Shown here: one piece after another, positions 33,089-45,164 of the stretch | Layout of the letters: every line of letters starts with the position of its first letter | Position numbering within the stretch: the stretch's first letter is position 1 | NCBI GenBank assembly: GCA_019137255.1 | Contig: WPDH01000028.1 | Span: 371,039-435,038, forward strand | DNA from: Corinectria fuckeliana | Lineage: Eukaryota > Ascomycota > Sordariomycetes > Hypocreales > Nectriaceae | DNA: 64,000 bases | Direction: 5' to 3' | Made by a program: the position numbers and the translations under genes | Notes under the pieces: model-generated | What the model was told of the DNA's origin: nothing | Database searches by the model: none | The model's input: only the letters and a program-made list of their open reading frames with translations

Positions 33089-34271
33089 CTACTTGGACTC
33101 GGCGTCGGATGATGCCTCGGACTCAGCCTTGGCCTTCGCCGTGGCCCTATACTCGCGCGCCTTCTCCGCCAGCGCAAGCTTCCTAGCCTCCCCCTTGGCC
33201 TTGTTCTCCTCCTTGGCGATGCTCTGGAGGATCTTGGCCTTGGCCCTGATCTCGCCCATCTGAGCCGAGTACAGGGCCGTCTTGGCGGCGACGCTCTCCA
33301 CGTACGGGCGCTTCTCGGCGTCGCTCAGGGCGCGCCACTCCGGGCCCACCGTCTTCATGACGTCGACTATGCTGGCGTTGCCGAGGGCGTTGTAGCGGTC
33401 CTTGACGAAGGCCGGGTAGGCGCCGCCGCTGAACTTGGGCAGGCGCTCGTCGCGGAGGCTGCGGACCTGCTTGCCCGTCTTGCGCGAGAGGCTGCGGCGG
33501 GCCTTGTTGGCGAGGTAGATGCGCTCGACGGGGAATGACTCGACCCACGCCTTGTAGTTGGCTTCGTTGGTGACGCGGTTGGACCGGGCAGTGGCCTCCA
33601 GTGCCTAGAGAGAAAGTATTAGCTTTGGGTTGTTCTTTGAAAGCGTAGGAAGGGGGGATCTTGTGTACCTCCTTCTCGTAGGAATAAAGCTTCTTGAACT
33701 TCTCGGAAATCTCCTTCACCCTCGTGACAAGGTCCTTCTCGCCCGTCTGCACCTCCTTGGAAGAGTACACCATCCAGGATGTCACAGGCAGACTGGGCTC
33801 CCTAGCGTTGAGCAGTGCCCAGCTCTTGAGCTCGCGGATGTCGCGCTTCGCCTGCTCCTCCGGGGTGAGGGGCTTCGCTTTGGGCTTCTTGGGCTTCGCC
33901 GTCACCTTCGCCTTCGCCTTTTTGGCCTTGGGCTTCTTCGCCTTGGTCTTGAGCCTGGCCGCAGTCCCGGCCTTAGACTTCGTCTTGGTAGCAGGCACCT
34001 TCCTGGCGGATGCCTCCTCAGTCGTGGTCTTCTTGGTGGTCGTCTTGGTGGTCTTCTTGGCTGCAGCCCTCTTGGGCTTGGTTTCCTCGGTGGTGGTGGT
34101 CTTCTTCTTGGAAACGGCCTTGGAGGCTGGTAGTCGGCTCCATGCTGACACGCCGAAGGCGCGAGAGGCCGCGATCGAGCAGGGGGCGTTGTGGGAGAGC
34201 AATTGGGCCGAGGAGAGGCGGCTGGTGACTGTGACGTGGCGGGCGACGGCCCGGCCGATTGAGGTGAGCAT
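33089..34271 (-). CDS. Mitochondrial HMG-box DNA-packaging protein
   Basis: Probable mitochondrial nucleoid protein (Abf2/TFAM-like; Podospora mtHMG1 type) that bends and compacts mtDNA. Exons 33669-34271 and 33089-33604, split by a 64-nt intron, encode 372 residues. The first 48 residues are Arg/Ser-rich without acids, and contain RAFGVSAWSR, which fits the R-10 presequence pattern (R-x-F-x-x-S-x4). Residues about 50-140 are a Lys/Ala/Pro/Thr-rich histone-H1-like stretch (repeated KPKAK and KKTTT units). A degenerate HMG box (LPVTSWMVYSSKEV...) follows. A clearer HMG box is near residues 240-310 (LPKFSGGAYPAFVKDRY...GPEWRALSDAEKRPYVE). The C-terminus is a charged helix. It is divergent from pre4. 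Confidence 0.87.
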
Positions 34272-35032
34272 CTTGGTGGTGAGAGAAGGGAGACCGGGGG
34301 AGATTCCTCAGCGACAGCTATGCGAAGAAGCCGATGTGCAAGGCAACAGGTGAGAGAGAGAGAGAGTGCGGGCAATTGTGCGACCTCCCAGATTGGATGT
34401 TGCTCAGAGTCGCGTGCCGTCGTCGGTCGTCGTTGCGTGAGTCTAAGATTTGTCGCAATCAATTGCTGGTGTTGACGAGCCAAGTTCAGGGAGTGTGGGC
34501 TCCTCAGAGTGGGGGTTTGCGTTTGCTGGGAGCCAATAACAAGCTTGAGCGCCGGATGAGGTGGTGTTGCTTGCAGCTGATAGCTCTCGGGTAAGTACAC
34601 GGTACATTTATGCACCACATGCTGGTCGTACTACCTTGAAGTACTCAATACTAGCCTCGTCTTCGAAGCTCCCGCCCTTTTTCGCCGGACGCAGTTGCGC
34701 ACCTCGGCCAATCATCGCAGTGATGTCCGCTTATGTAACATGCAGCCCCGTCCCTCCACACTTCTAACTGGCACTGGCCTCACAGTGGACGCAGGCTGCC
34801 GTAGGACGCGACATTGAGAGCGGAAGCCACCAGTGATCAACTCCCAACTCCAACTCCAACTCCAACTCATCTCCGCCATCGACCGACCACACGCCCTGAG
34901 ACGAACCACATAACCACAGCCGACCTGTGACGTACCAGATTCCTCATCTTTCTCTGTCCACGCTCTCTCTCCATTTGCGGCTTCACCTCACATCCACCTC
35001 TTCATCCTCCCAACTACTTCGCACATACAGCC
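34272..35032. other. Divergent promoter of the mtHMG gene and pre4
   Basis: 761 bp with a GA run at 34351-34366 and a hexamer AACTCC repeated about five times at 34839-34868. No ORF is supported. Confidence 0.5.
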
Positions 35033-35956
35033 ATGGATCACCGTCCGCAAGCCTGGGGTCGTGTATGTCCCTCCTCCGTCCTGAAGACACAGCCATCCGA
35101 CACTCGCTGACCCCCCCTTGCTCCCAAATAGCCCAGAGATGACGTCTATGGCGCCTACGACGCCTCCTTCATGCACGACAACAACGGTCCCAAGCAAAAC
35201 ACCCAGCAGCCCATCGTCACCGGCACCTCCGTCGTCGCCATCAAGTTCAAGGAAGGCGTCGTCATTGCCGCCGATAACTTGGGTCCGTACTCGTGTCCCC
35301 TTTGCCTCCATCCTTCATAACCCCGAAATCTAACGTCTCCCATTCCAGCCTCGTACGGCTCCCTCGCCCGCTTCACCGACGTCAAGCGCCTCCGCCCCTT
35401 CGCCGACTCCTCCGTCCTCGGCTTCAGCGGCGACGTCTCCGACATGCAGTATCTCAACCGCCACCTCACCGACCTCTCCCTCAACGAGGCCTACACCTCC
35501 CCCGACGAGCCGCGCCTCAACGCCGCCAACCTCCACCGCTACCTAGCCAAGCTGCTCTACAACCGCCGCACCAAGTTCGACCCCCTCTGGAACCACCTCC
35601 TCGTTGCCGGCCTCGACGACGACGGCGCGCCCTTCCTAGCCGCCGCCGACCTTCTCGGGAGCACCTACAGCGCCCCCTCTCTCGCTACCGGCTTCGGCGC
35701 CATGCTCGCCCAGCCCATCATGCGCCGCCACGTCCCCGACGAGGAAGCCGCCAGCAAGCTCTCCCAGGAAGAGGCCGTCAACATCATCAAGGAGTGCATG
35801 AAGGTCCTCTACTACCGCGATGCCCGCAGCTTGGACTCGTACTCCATCGCTGTCGTGACCAAGGACGGCGTCGACCTCAAGGAGAACGAGAAGCTCGAGG
35901 CACAGAGCTGGGCGTTTGCCGAGAGGATCAAGGGCTACGGTACTCAAACTGTCTAA
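35033..35956 (+). CDS. pre4: 20S proteasome subunit beta-7 (Pre4/PSMB4)
   Basis: Non-catalytic beta-ring subunit of the 20S proteasome core. Exons 35033-35062 (30 nt), 35132-35282 and 35349-35956 join in frame to 262 residues. The N-terminal MDHRPQAWGRPRDDVYGAYD propeptide and NTQQPIVTGTSVVAIKF match yeast Pre4 closely, as do the internal DNLASYGSL, GDVSDMQYL, RRTKFDPLWN and the C-terminal KGYGTQ. The C-terminal extension of beta-7 reaches into the opposite ring in known structures. Intron donors are GTATGT and GTCCGT; the second is weak but keeps the conserved protein in frame. Confidence 0.96.
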
Positions 35957-36559
35957 GGAAACAAGGGCGGAGAGCTCTCATGTCACAAAGCTGTAGAGAT
36001 AATTGACGAAAGGCGTGTGGAGAATCTAACCACCTCCCTATAGAGAGCAAGAGAGAACTCTGTAAAAAGCACATCGCCAAGCTTCGGAGCGCACGGTGGA
36101 GTTGATGACGCTCTAGAATGATCCACACCCAAACCCAGCAAGGCAAACACCTTTCTTCTGAGGGGGGCGGAAGGGACGGGCAGTTAGATCGATGTAATAA
36201 TTAAGACGCAAAGGATACTACTAATATGTTCTGCACCAACAAAAATCATAGATCCCATGATTATATTTGCCTGATCGTAATTAATTTTGTCGCAAAACAA
36301 GGCCAACTTCTCGTCGATTCCCCTTCTCGAGGACCGACTTGTCAACATCCACGTAAATCATCTAAATAATATCAGGCCTGGTCCCTGGCCGCCCATTCAT
36401 TGCATTGCTTGACCAAAATCTCATACTACCCAGACAAGACTTGCCTATCTTTTCACGCAAGCCCAAATTTGTCCAAAGCCAACTCCAATGTTCATAAACC
36501 CGTGCGCACCAGCGCGACGGTTCGCCTTACACAGCACACGACAGCAAGCCGGGAACGGT
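35957..36559. other. Intergenic between convergent pre4 and gfa1
   Basis: About 0.6 kb of 3' flanks, AT-rich in the middle (36180-36300). Nothing else is seen. Confidence 0.5.
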
Positions 36560-39288
36560 TTACTCGACAGTGACCGACTTGGCCAGGTTGCGAGGGAAAT
36601 CGACGTTGAGTCCCTCCAGAACGGCGAGCCAGTAGGCAATCAACTGCAGGGGAACGACGTTGAGGAGGCCCTGGAGACAGTCGACAGTCTTCGGTACCTC
36701 GATCTTCTCAGCCTCGGAGGACTTGAATTCCTCGTCAGCCTTGTTGCAGATGACAATGGGCTTGCCGCTACGGGCAATGACTATAGAAAGCGTATTAGTT
36801 TTAAGAATCCATGCAACGGGGGTACTCAGGGAATTGTACCTTGCTGGTAAGCGTTCAGCGACTTGGTGAAGAGATCGTCACGGGTAAGGATCATGATGAT
36901 GGGGAGGTTCTCGTCGACCAGAGCCAGCACACCGTGCTTGAGCTCACCGGACATGACAGCCTCACAGTGGAGGTACGAAATCTCCTTGATCTTGAGCGCA
37001 CCCTCCAGAGCAGTGGAGAACTGACTTCCACGGCCGAGCACGAGCAGCGACTTCTGGTTCTGGAAGGTCTTCTCGCACAGCTTCTTGATGGAGGAATCGA
37101 GCTCGAGGATCTCCTTGATCTGCTCGGAGATCTTAGACAGACCCTCCATGATCTCCTCGCGGCGCGCCTTCTTGGAGGCACGGTCCTCGCTCAAGGACAG
37201 GGCAAACATGACCATGGCGATGAACTGAGAGGTGTAGGCCTTGGTAGAGGCGACACCAATCTCGGGGCCGGCGTTAACGTGAACACCGCAGTGGGTCAGG
37301 AGGGAGATGGAGGAGCCAACGACGTTGACGATGCCAACGGTCAGGGCGCCGCGCTCGAGGCAGTAGCGCAGAGCCATGAGCGAGTCAGCAGTCTCACCAG
37401 ATTGGGAGACGAAGACGCAGGTGTCGTCACGGAAAACGGGGGCCTGTCGGTCCAGGAAATCGGAAGCCAACTCCACAGCGATGGGGATCTCAGCAAGCTC
37501 CTCGAATATACCACGGACAGCCATGCAAGAGTGGTAGCTAGTACCGCAGGCAATGAAGATGATGCGGCGGCATCGGCGGATGGTAGAGATGTAGGATCGG
37601 AGACCACCTAGGGTGACGTTGCGGTTGGCAATGTCCAAACGACCTCGCATGGTGTTGACGACGGACTCGGGCTGCTCAAAAATCTCCTTCTGCATGAAGT
37701 GGTCAAACTTGCCCTTCATGATCTCCTGGAGCTCAAGCTCGAGGGTCTGGATGGTTCGGACGTTGGAGCTGCCGTCAGCCTTTCGGAGTCGGTGGATGTT
37801 GAGGGATCCCTCGTGAATGTGGGCAATGTCGTCATCCTCAAGATACATGACCTTCTTGGTGTGCTCGACGATGGCCGAGGGGTCGGAGGAGAGGAAGAAC
37901 TCAGTGGGCATGGGCATGCCGTCGTCGGTCATGAAAGCCCGGGACTGGGAGCGGTGCAGGAGGGACTTGTCAGGAGCACCGAGAAGGCCGCTCTCGGGAG
38001 ACAAGAGGTCCCCGGCGTTCTTCTTAAGAGCGACGTTCTGGGAGGCAGCCTCGGCAGGGAGAGCAGTGTTCTCATCGGCATACTCGACGTCGACAAAGTC
38101 AACCTTCATGCGACGCTCGGTCTTGACACCGATGACGAGGGGAGAGCCCTTTCGGGCGGCGATAATCTCGTGGGGGTAGTGGACGGACTTGATGAGAAGA
38201 CCATAGGCACCCTCAAGCTCCTGGATGACAGCCTTGGCCAAGTCGGTGAAGCCGATCGAGGGGTGCTGGTCGTAGATGTACTTGGTCAACTTGGCGATGC
38301 ACTCGGTGTCGGTCTCGGTCTCGAACTTGAAGCCCTTGCTCTGAAGGAGAGTCCTCAGCTCCTTGTAGTTGGTGATGATGCCATTGTGGACGATACTGAA
38401 CTGCCAGGTGGGGTCAGATCTGCGTTTTGTTAGCACAACGTGTCCATGAGGGCGTCCATCTTGAGTCCCGTCGGTCTCCTCAACCCACTCCCGAAGAAGG
38501 CGAAACAGGCAGCAGCAGACACGGGCTTGCTTGCACAAGCTCTATGTATGGGGAATATATTATTTTCACATACCGGTGAGGGTGGCAGTTGACGGTAGAG
38601 GGGGGGCCGTGGGTAGCCCATCGGGTGTGGGCAATACCGGCGTGTGAATCAAAGACCTTCTCTAGGTCGACGTCGGACTCGTCAATGAGCTTCTTGAGCT
38701 TGGCGACCTTGCCGACCTCCTTGAAGGCGAAGACCTCCTTTTTCTTGTCGCCATCGACAGCTAGACCGGCAGAGTCATATCCACGGTACTCGAGACGGGA
38801 CAGGCCTTTTGGACGAGAAAACAAGTTAGCGATTGGCTGACGTGACTTCGTCTCACCATTGACTCGTACGGGCGGGGCAAGGCTGATTGAAGGGGAGGGG
38901 AAGAGGGGGGGTGGAGGGGGAAGAGGAAAAGCACTGACCGTTAATCAGAGTGTCGAGGATGAACTTGCGGTCCTTTTCCACAAGGTAGTTGATGTACCCG
39001 AAAATGCCACTGCCAGCAAGAGTGATTAGCCGTCATGATTCTGATCAATTGACCCGGTTTGCGAGCGCCTGGCTGCCTCGCCTGGCTCCCAGCTCCTCGT
39101 CCGTTTGTGTCCGAGATTCTCTGTCCTGCACTCCCTCGGGAGCAACATCCGGTGGAGGTCTAGGGGTCTATATGCCTAGAGGCCTATATACCTAGAGCTT
39201 TGCAAGGCGGGTGGACTGGCTAGAGGGTGAGGGCACGAGGCGGTGACGGTGACGGTGAAGGGTGTAACGGAGTGTTCTCTTACCACAT
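36560..39288 (-). CDS. gfa1: Glutamine--fructose-6-phosphate aminotransferase (Gfa1)
   Basis: Makes glucosamine-6-phosphate from fructose-6-phosphate and glutamine, the committed step towards UDP-GlcNAc and chitin, in the cytosol. Exons 39284-39288 (5 nt, ATGTG), 38939-39009, 38574-38805, 36840-38419 and 36560-36780 join in frame to 702 residues, the family length. The first exon ends inside the codon of the catalytic Cys2 (MCGIFGY after splicing), the N-terminal nucleophile of the class II glutaminase domain. LEYRGYDSAG, HTRWATHG and VHNGIITN follow. Two SIS domains are in the C-terminal half (IIFIACGTSYHSCMAV, FVSQSGETADSL; LLVLGRGSQFSTALEGALKIKE, GELKHG), and the protein ends LAKSVTVE. Intron 1 is unusually long for the window (274 nt). 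In yeasts UDP-GlcNAc feeds back on this enzyme. Confidence 0.96.
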
Positions 39289-42200
39289 GTTGTCTGGCTC
39301 TCAACGGGGCGCTAGGGGTGGATTCGGTAGGGGAGGAAGGTCGTCGAGAGGAGGGAAGAGCGAGTGAAGGTACACAGCTGGAGAAGGTGAGGAGGGGTAT
39401 CACGAAGCAAGACTGAATTATGTCGGGAGAAGAAGGAGCAGGACCAAGAATCCGAGTAGAAGGAGGAAGAGCTCGATGTATATGTAGGGGCGTCAGTGGA
39501 AGGGGCGGGCAACAACCGGACTGAGGCTTGGCTCAGCTTTATTGTGGGGGGCGAAGAGGGGAGGGGCCGCCGAGGGGAAGGTGTGCGGCTACGTGCCGTA
39601 CCTACTACCACGCCGGTGAGCAAGTAGCTTTCACCGCAAAGGTCGGAGGGCGTCGCAGCTGGCGAATGTATTCCCTACATGAGGCTTGCACACTGCGGCT
39701 AAGTACCTGAGGTGGGGCGGGGATGACAAGTGGGGTGGAGGGGTGGACAGTGACCGGGGGGCAACGCCGCCGCAACGACCGCTAAACCACTACCAGGAGG
39801 GAGACACACACCAAACGCTCCCGCCATGGCACCGTTCACATCGCTTTAAAGCCGTTTGCAGCTCCGGCCGTGCTAAGCGCTGAGGACCCAGAAACATCTC
39901 CCTCTGATCGACAGGGGGGTTGCCATTAGGGCCCTGCCTTGCTGGCTTGCTCATGTGGTTTTCTTTTCTTTTTGATGATTCTCTTTGTTCCATCCGGGCT
40001 TGTTTACAGGTTTGGGAAGGCTCAGGGATGTAACGCCATCGGGTGTTTTGAGTTTACTGCTGTGTGCTTATTTGTAGTATGCAGGAATGGTGACAACGAT
40101 CCCCTATTCTCCTTGGAGCCGGTGTTCCACTGCTTTTTAGTGTGCAGTCCACTGCAGCAGGTTAGGTACCTATTCGTTGCTTGCGGAAGGAAGTGAGCGT
40201 ATTTGCACTGTCAGCATCAATCAAACGCTAGATACTATCCGTACGTAAAACCGTTTCAACGAAACCCGATAACACACCCAACACCCGGGAATGTTCCATT
40301 CCATAGGTACCATGCCGTGCCGTACCGTGACGTGGTATGTCATGTAGTGTCCATGGCTTGTCCCGATGCGAATGGAAATGAGACCAGTATCTGGGCCGAG
40401 GATATTAATAACAGCACTCACTAGTCAACCTATACCGAACTCGGCGCCAGTCCCGCCTGGCTGGTTTGGTTGAGCGGTGGGCGGTGGGCGGTGCCTAGGC
40501 CGTAGACCGCCGCCCCGAAAAGCCCACATCACCTCAAGGAAGTTATCAGCACTGTGCAATTATGCCTTACTGCTAGTACTCAGTATTAGTGAGTAAAGGT
40601 CGCCCAGCATGGAATGAATGGACGGTTAAGTATTAAAGCTTGCCAATAGCTTCGTCGTGGCAACAGCCTATGTTTTTTAGTTAATTTAGCTCAATTTGAA
40701 GCTTTTGCGTTGCGTTTGCGTAGTAGGTAGCCAAGATAGAAATCAACAGTGGCGCCTGCCCCCATGGCAACCCGTCTCCCGATCCTTCTACATGGATGCT
40801 CCGTATATCCACTCGGCATACAGCCTCTAGCACCACGCTCGGGCTGTAACCAACAAACGAGACATGGACGTTAGAAGCAGAGAGCATTTCCTACTTCGTA
40901 CTTACCATTAGTCTAGATACTACTTACTTACCTAGGTATATACAGCACCTACCCTGGAAGTGTTACATACCCAAGGTACTGCTCTAGTACTCACCCGTCA
41001 TGAGCTTGGGGGCCAAATGGCGGACAACGAGCCGGTAGAAGTGTGGGTAGGCGATGTGGTGCACCAGATGCTTCCAGGCCGGCGAATGACGCACATGTGT
41101 CCAGGTTGACACGAGCAAGCCCGTGCTCTGTGCTCTGTGCTCTGGTGGTTCCCTATCACCATCTGTAAGTTATCACCTCTACGATGTGCATCACCACCAC
41201 TGTTAATAATAAACACCGTCGCACACTGCCTTGCCCCCCTCACGGAGTCTCCGATCCTGTCCCGCCGCCGCTGCCACGGCACAGGACCAGACACGCGACG
41301 GAGGCACGTAGATCAGATGCTTCAGCCGAAGCGCATACGATACGAAGTTGATCCTCCAGACGATCTCCATCCCCTTCGCTTCCCGTTTCCCGCTTCTGCA
41401 TATCTGCCGCCACACGAAACAGAGCACCAGCGCGCTTGGCTCGACTGGGTCCGTTTCCCGCGTGCATAGATGCTATGTACACCTCCCGGCAGCTCGTCGT
41501 CATTCTTCTTCGTATTTATCCAGCCCTTCAGCTTCTCGCCCACTCAGAATCCACACCATCCACCCCCCGCTCGGCATTGCCCCTGGATGCCCAGCATTGG
41601 GCCCCTAGAAGTTTGTCTGGAGCCCCCCCCCCGGCGTGACTAACCTCCCTTGGATGGATCTCTCTTTGCGTTGCCAGGGCACGCACCCGACCGGACTTCT
41701 CGTGGGAAAAACAGCGGCGACCACCGGGTGAATCTGGTTCTGCTTCCAGGCCAAACAGGCTTGCGGCGGTGGCGCCAGATCGCCATGCCACCACCGACGG
41801 GTCCCCTCACAGCCTCAATTGATCCCCTAATGGTATCCATGTATCCGTAAACAGCCTCTAAGAATAGCATCTCCAGGGCTCAACTAGCGCCCTTGGCCCC
41901 TTCGTTTCCAACAAGCGCGGGCGGCCGTGATTCAGCTTCTGCTTGAATCATCACCGTAACTTTGTCTGGCGGCCCTTTTTCGCCGTAATTAGCACAGAGA
42001 TTGAAAGTGTGAGGTGTCTTGTCTTGCAAGGACATGTTGCCCGCTTACATGCCCGACACCAATGAACCTGCGACCCTGGTCAAGGGTCTAATATACTGCA
42101 CGTTTGTAAGTAATGTAGGTGGTAAGAATCATGCAGGTACAGTGTACATGGTGAGACTGGCTGTGAGCGTTCAGAATGGAAGTGTGACTCTTACATCAGC

Positions 42201-43208
42201 CACGCTGCCTCATTGAGGGCCCTAGGAGCACGAGGAGGGCCGCCGAGCTTACCTTGGATACTCGTTATCCCTTGAAAGTGGTTGTTCAGCTCCAAACCAA
42301 CAGCAAAGCCCGTCACGTCCACAGCCGTGTTGGGTGTCTCGTAGCTCATGTCCGTTGGGGTCTGTCAATTGACGAGGCTCTGCTATCGTACATAGGTAGG
42401 TAGGTAGTACATGTACAATTTCCTCGTCATTCAATGTCACTCCCATCCCGCATCTACATGAGCTCCCCCCAATAGCACCTCCCTTATGTAACCCCAATCA
42501 GTCAGGCTACAGGGCCTAAGCTGGTCAAAGCTGGTCCTGGCGACCATGAACAGGACTATCGAATGGCGAGAAATGGGAGATGGGAGATGGGAAATCAAAG
42601 GACCTCCAGCCCAGGTTTTCCGCAGTATTAGTCCCTCGGGCCTCATCCAGACACTTGACGTCAGCCTCATGACTGTGCTGGCCTGTCTTCCTGCACATGG
42701 CTTGTGCTACGTCGTATCATCTAATGAAAAGCGGCGAACCATGTTCCTCCCAGCAACACAGCTAAGCCCTAGGCTAGCACTCAGCACGCTGTCCGATCTC
42801 GTTTACACGCTTCGACAGCGCTCGGCAGTAGACCAGGTTCAGTACCCGGGTGTCTTTGTTGGGGGTGCCAGGCAAAGTCTTACGGAAAATCAGCCTTGGG
42901 AGGCTATGCATCAACTAGCTGTATACCTCACCAACTAGTTGCTGACACCGGCTTCATGCTCATGCCAGCGCTCCCACATGTCTTGATAGTCACCAGACGG
43001 GTCCGAAGTCCGCTGCCTCGCAGTCCTTATTCCGATACGCCATTCGCATTCCTGCTTGTAGGACTGGGCCATCTACGGCAGCAGCTCGTCTCTACTATAC
43101 AGTCTTACAAGGTTACCAGCGGGCCTCGAACCCTTGGGTCCTCGGTGCTCAAATCCTTGGGTTCCCCGTGCGCCTCTATCCTTCTCACCTAAGCCGGTCC
43201 CCTGTCGC
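39289..43208. other. 3.9 kb gene desert
   Basis: No ORF has family character. It contains three 7-bp triplicate repeats (GCGGTGG at 40474-40494, GTGCTCT at 41123-41143, GGGAGAT-like at 42575-42595), TACCTAGGTA at 40929-40938, and (GGTA)n at about 42394-42406. A GGTTCGAGGCCC-like stretch on the minus strand near 43115-43130 lacks a tRNA fold. Confidence 0.5.
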
Positions 43209-44574
43209 TTACAGCTTCTGGTACTCCAGCTTGCCCTCGAGCTTCTTCGATTCGGCAACCTTGCGGACCGCCTTGTTGAAGTCATCCTGGTTGATAGAGT
43301 CTCGGTAGTCCTTGATGGCGAACAGACCCCTGTTGCGTGTGTTAGCAAGTCCTCATACAGAGCTAAACTCCAAAGAAGGTCCAGTGGTGGGTAGGGTACT
43401 TACGCCTCGGTAACAACGTTTCTCATGTCGGCGCCGTTCAGCCCATCGCTCATCTTGACCACGCTCTCGAAATCAATATCGCCATCGAGCACAACGCCCG
43501 ATGAGTGGATCTTGAGAACCTCCAGCCGACCAGCCTCATTGGGCAAGGGGATCTCGATCTTACGGTCCAGTCGACCAGCACGGAGTAGCGCAGGGTCCAG
43601 CGTGTCGGGTCGATTCGTAGCCATAATAATCTTTGTCTTGCCCAGGTAGTCGAAACCATCCAGCTGGTTGAGCAACTCCATCAGTGTTCTTTGGATTTCT
43701 CGATCGGCACTAGTACCCTCCGAGAATCGTCGTCCACCGATGGCGTCGATCTCGTCCATAAAGATGATACAAGGCTCGTGCTCCTTGGCGTATCCGAACA
43801 TCTCGCGGATGAGTCGAGCTGACTCTCCGATGTACTTGTCCACGATAGCGGAAGAGACAACTAGTCACCAGTCAGTGCAACTGTTGTTGTGTGCAACATA
43901 GAATGCAGCCTACGTACCCTTCAGGAAGTTCGTCTCCAAGCTGCTGGCAACGGCTCGCGCCAGGAGAGTCTTTCCGGTACCAGGAGGTCCGTACAGCAAG
44001 ACTCCCTTAGGCGGCTTGATGCCCACTCGCAGGAACAGCTCGGGGTTCTTTAACGGCAGCTCGATCACCTCTCGCAGCTCTCGGATCTGTTCGTTCAGTC
44101 CACCAATGCCCGCAAAGCTGACTTGTCCAGGGTCCTCCAGCGACATGTTGTACACCAACGGGTCGACTTCCCGGGGAAGCATGCGCATGATGGTGAGCGT
44201 CGTCATGTCCAGGGCCACGCGCGTGCCCTGTTTCAGCTTCACCTTGTCGACCTTTGATCTGCAGCCGACGACATATCGGGGTCCGGAAGATGCCTTGACG
44301 ATGACTGCGATAAGGATTGTCAGCCTCCATTCATCCACATGCGCAGCCTAGTGTTTGCCTTACATCTCTCATCGTCAAGCTGTTTTAGGACTTCGCCGAT
44401 GATCTGTCCGACGCTCTGTAGCGCCTTGATGTTGTCTTCGGTGCGGTCGAATTCGCGCTGCAGGTCCTTGATCTCAAGGCGCAGGTTCTTGAGCTTCGCT
44501 TCCCATTCTCGGGATTCGATGAGCTTGGCCCGGTAGGAATTGAGGGCGGCCTGGCGCTCTTCTTCGGCAGTCAT
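43209..44574 (-). CDS. rpt4: 26S proteasome regulatory ATPase Rpt4
   Basis: AAA+ subunit of the 19S base ring that unfolds substrates into the 20S core, in nucleus and cytosol. Exons 44364-44574, 43918-44304, 43404-43860 and 43209-43329 join in frame to 391 residues, normal for Rpt4/PSMC6. An N-terminal coiled coil (residues 20-70) precedes the OB domain (FIVKASSGPRYVVGCRSKVD). Walker A GPPGTGKT is at 176-183 and Walker B DEID at 235-238; ATNRPDTLDPALLRAGRLDRKIEIPLP follows the second region of homology. The C-terminus is GKLEYQKL. Identity as Rpt4, rather than another Rpt, rests on the N-terminal and RYVVGC segments. Confidence 0.95.
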
Positions 44575-45164
44575 GATCGCGAAGTTGAGTCTGCCTATCT
44601 ACCTTTATGTTTCAACTTTCGATAAGGTAACTTGAATTGTGCAGCTGGTGGAGGAGAGGCGGATGTTGGGCGTTGGGAGCTCGAATTTCTGGAAGTGGCA
44701 GGATGCTCGACGGTGACGGATGTTGTTCTTAGAGATGGAGAGCTTACCTCACGGGCTGGAGCCTTCCGCTAACCCCTGCTAGCCAAGACCAGCTGCGTCG
44801 GCAGAATCTCGGACAATCGCGGTCAAGACACTACTACTGAGGAATCATTTACCCTAGACTCACTCTTTCACTTGGGGCATTCTGTTACGAACGGTACGTA
44901 TGCTTGTGCAAGATCTTGAGGAAGTGACCTTTTTTTACTCAGTAGTATTTATATTTGTATGAGTCTGCGTGCGAAGTTGTTACCTTTGTTTGCTGGGCGC
45001 AGGGTTAACACTTTGTCTCGTCTAAACGTAGCAAGACTTTACGCTGTAGCACAGTCCTCACACCTCAGAGACAATGAAACGATCAACCAATAAATCACCT
45101 GGATGATCAAGCAAGCACTCACACCCATTATCGTAACAGTGCAAAATATTCAGCGTGGGATATT
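44575..45164. other. Intergenic, rpt4 promoter and pym 3' flank
   Basis: Both flanking genes are on the minus strand. No gene or repeat is seen. Confidence 0.5.

Noticed and set aside
43110..43135. GGTTCGAGGCCC-like sequence on the minus strand, resembling a tRNA T-arm
   Set aside because: The flanks do not form a T-stem, and no A box or acceptor stem lies at the right distance.
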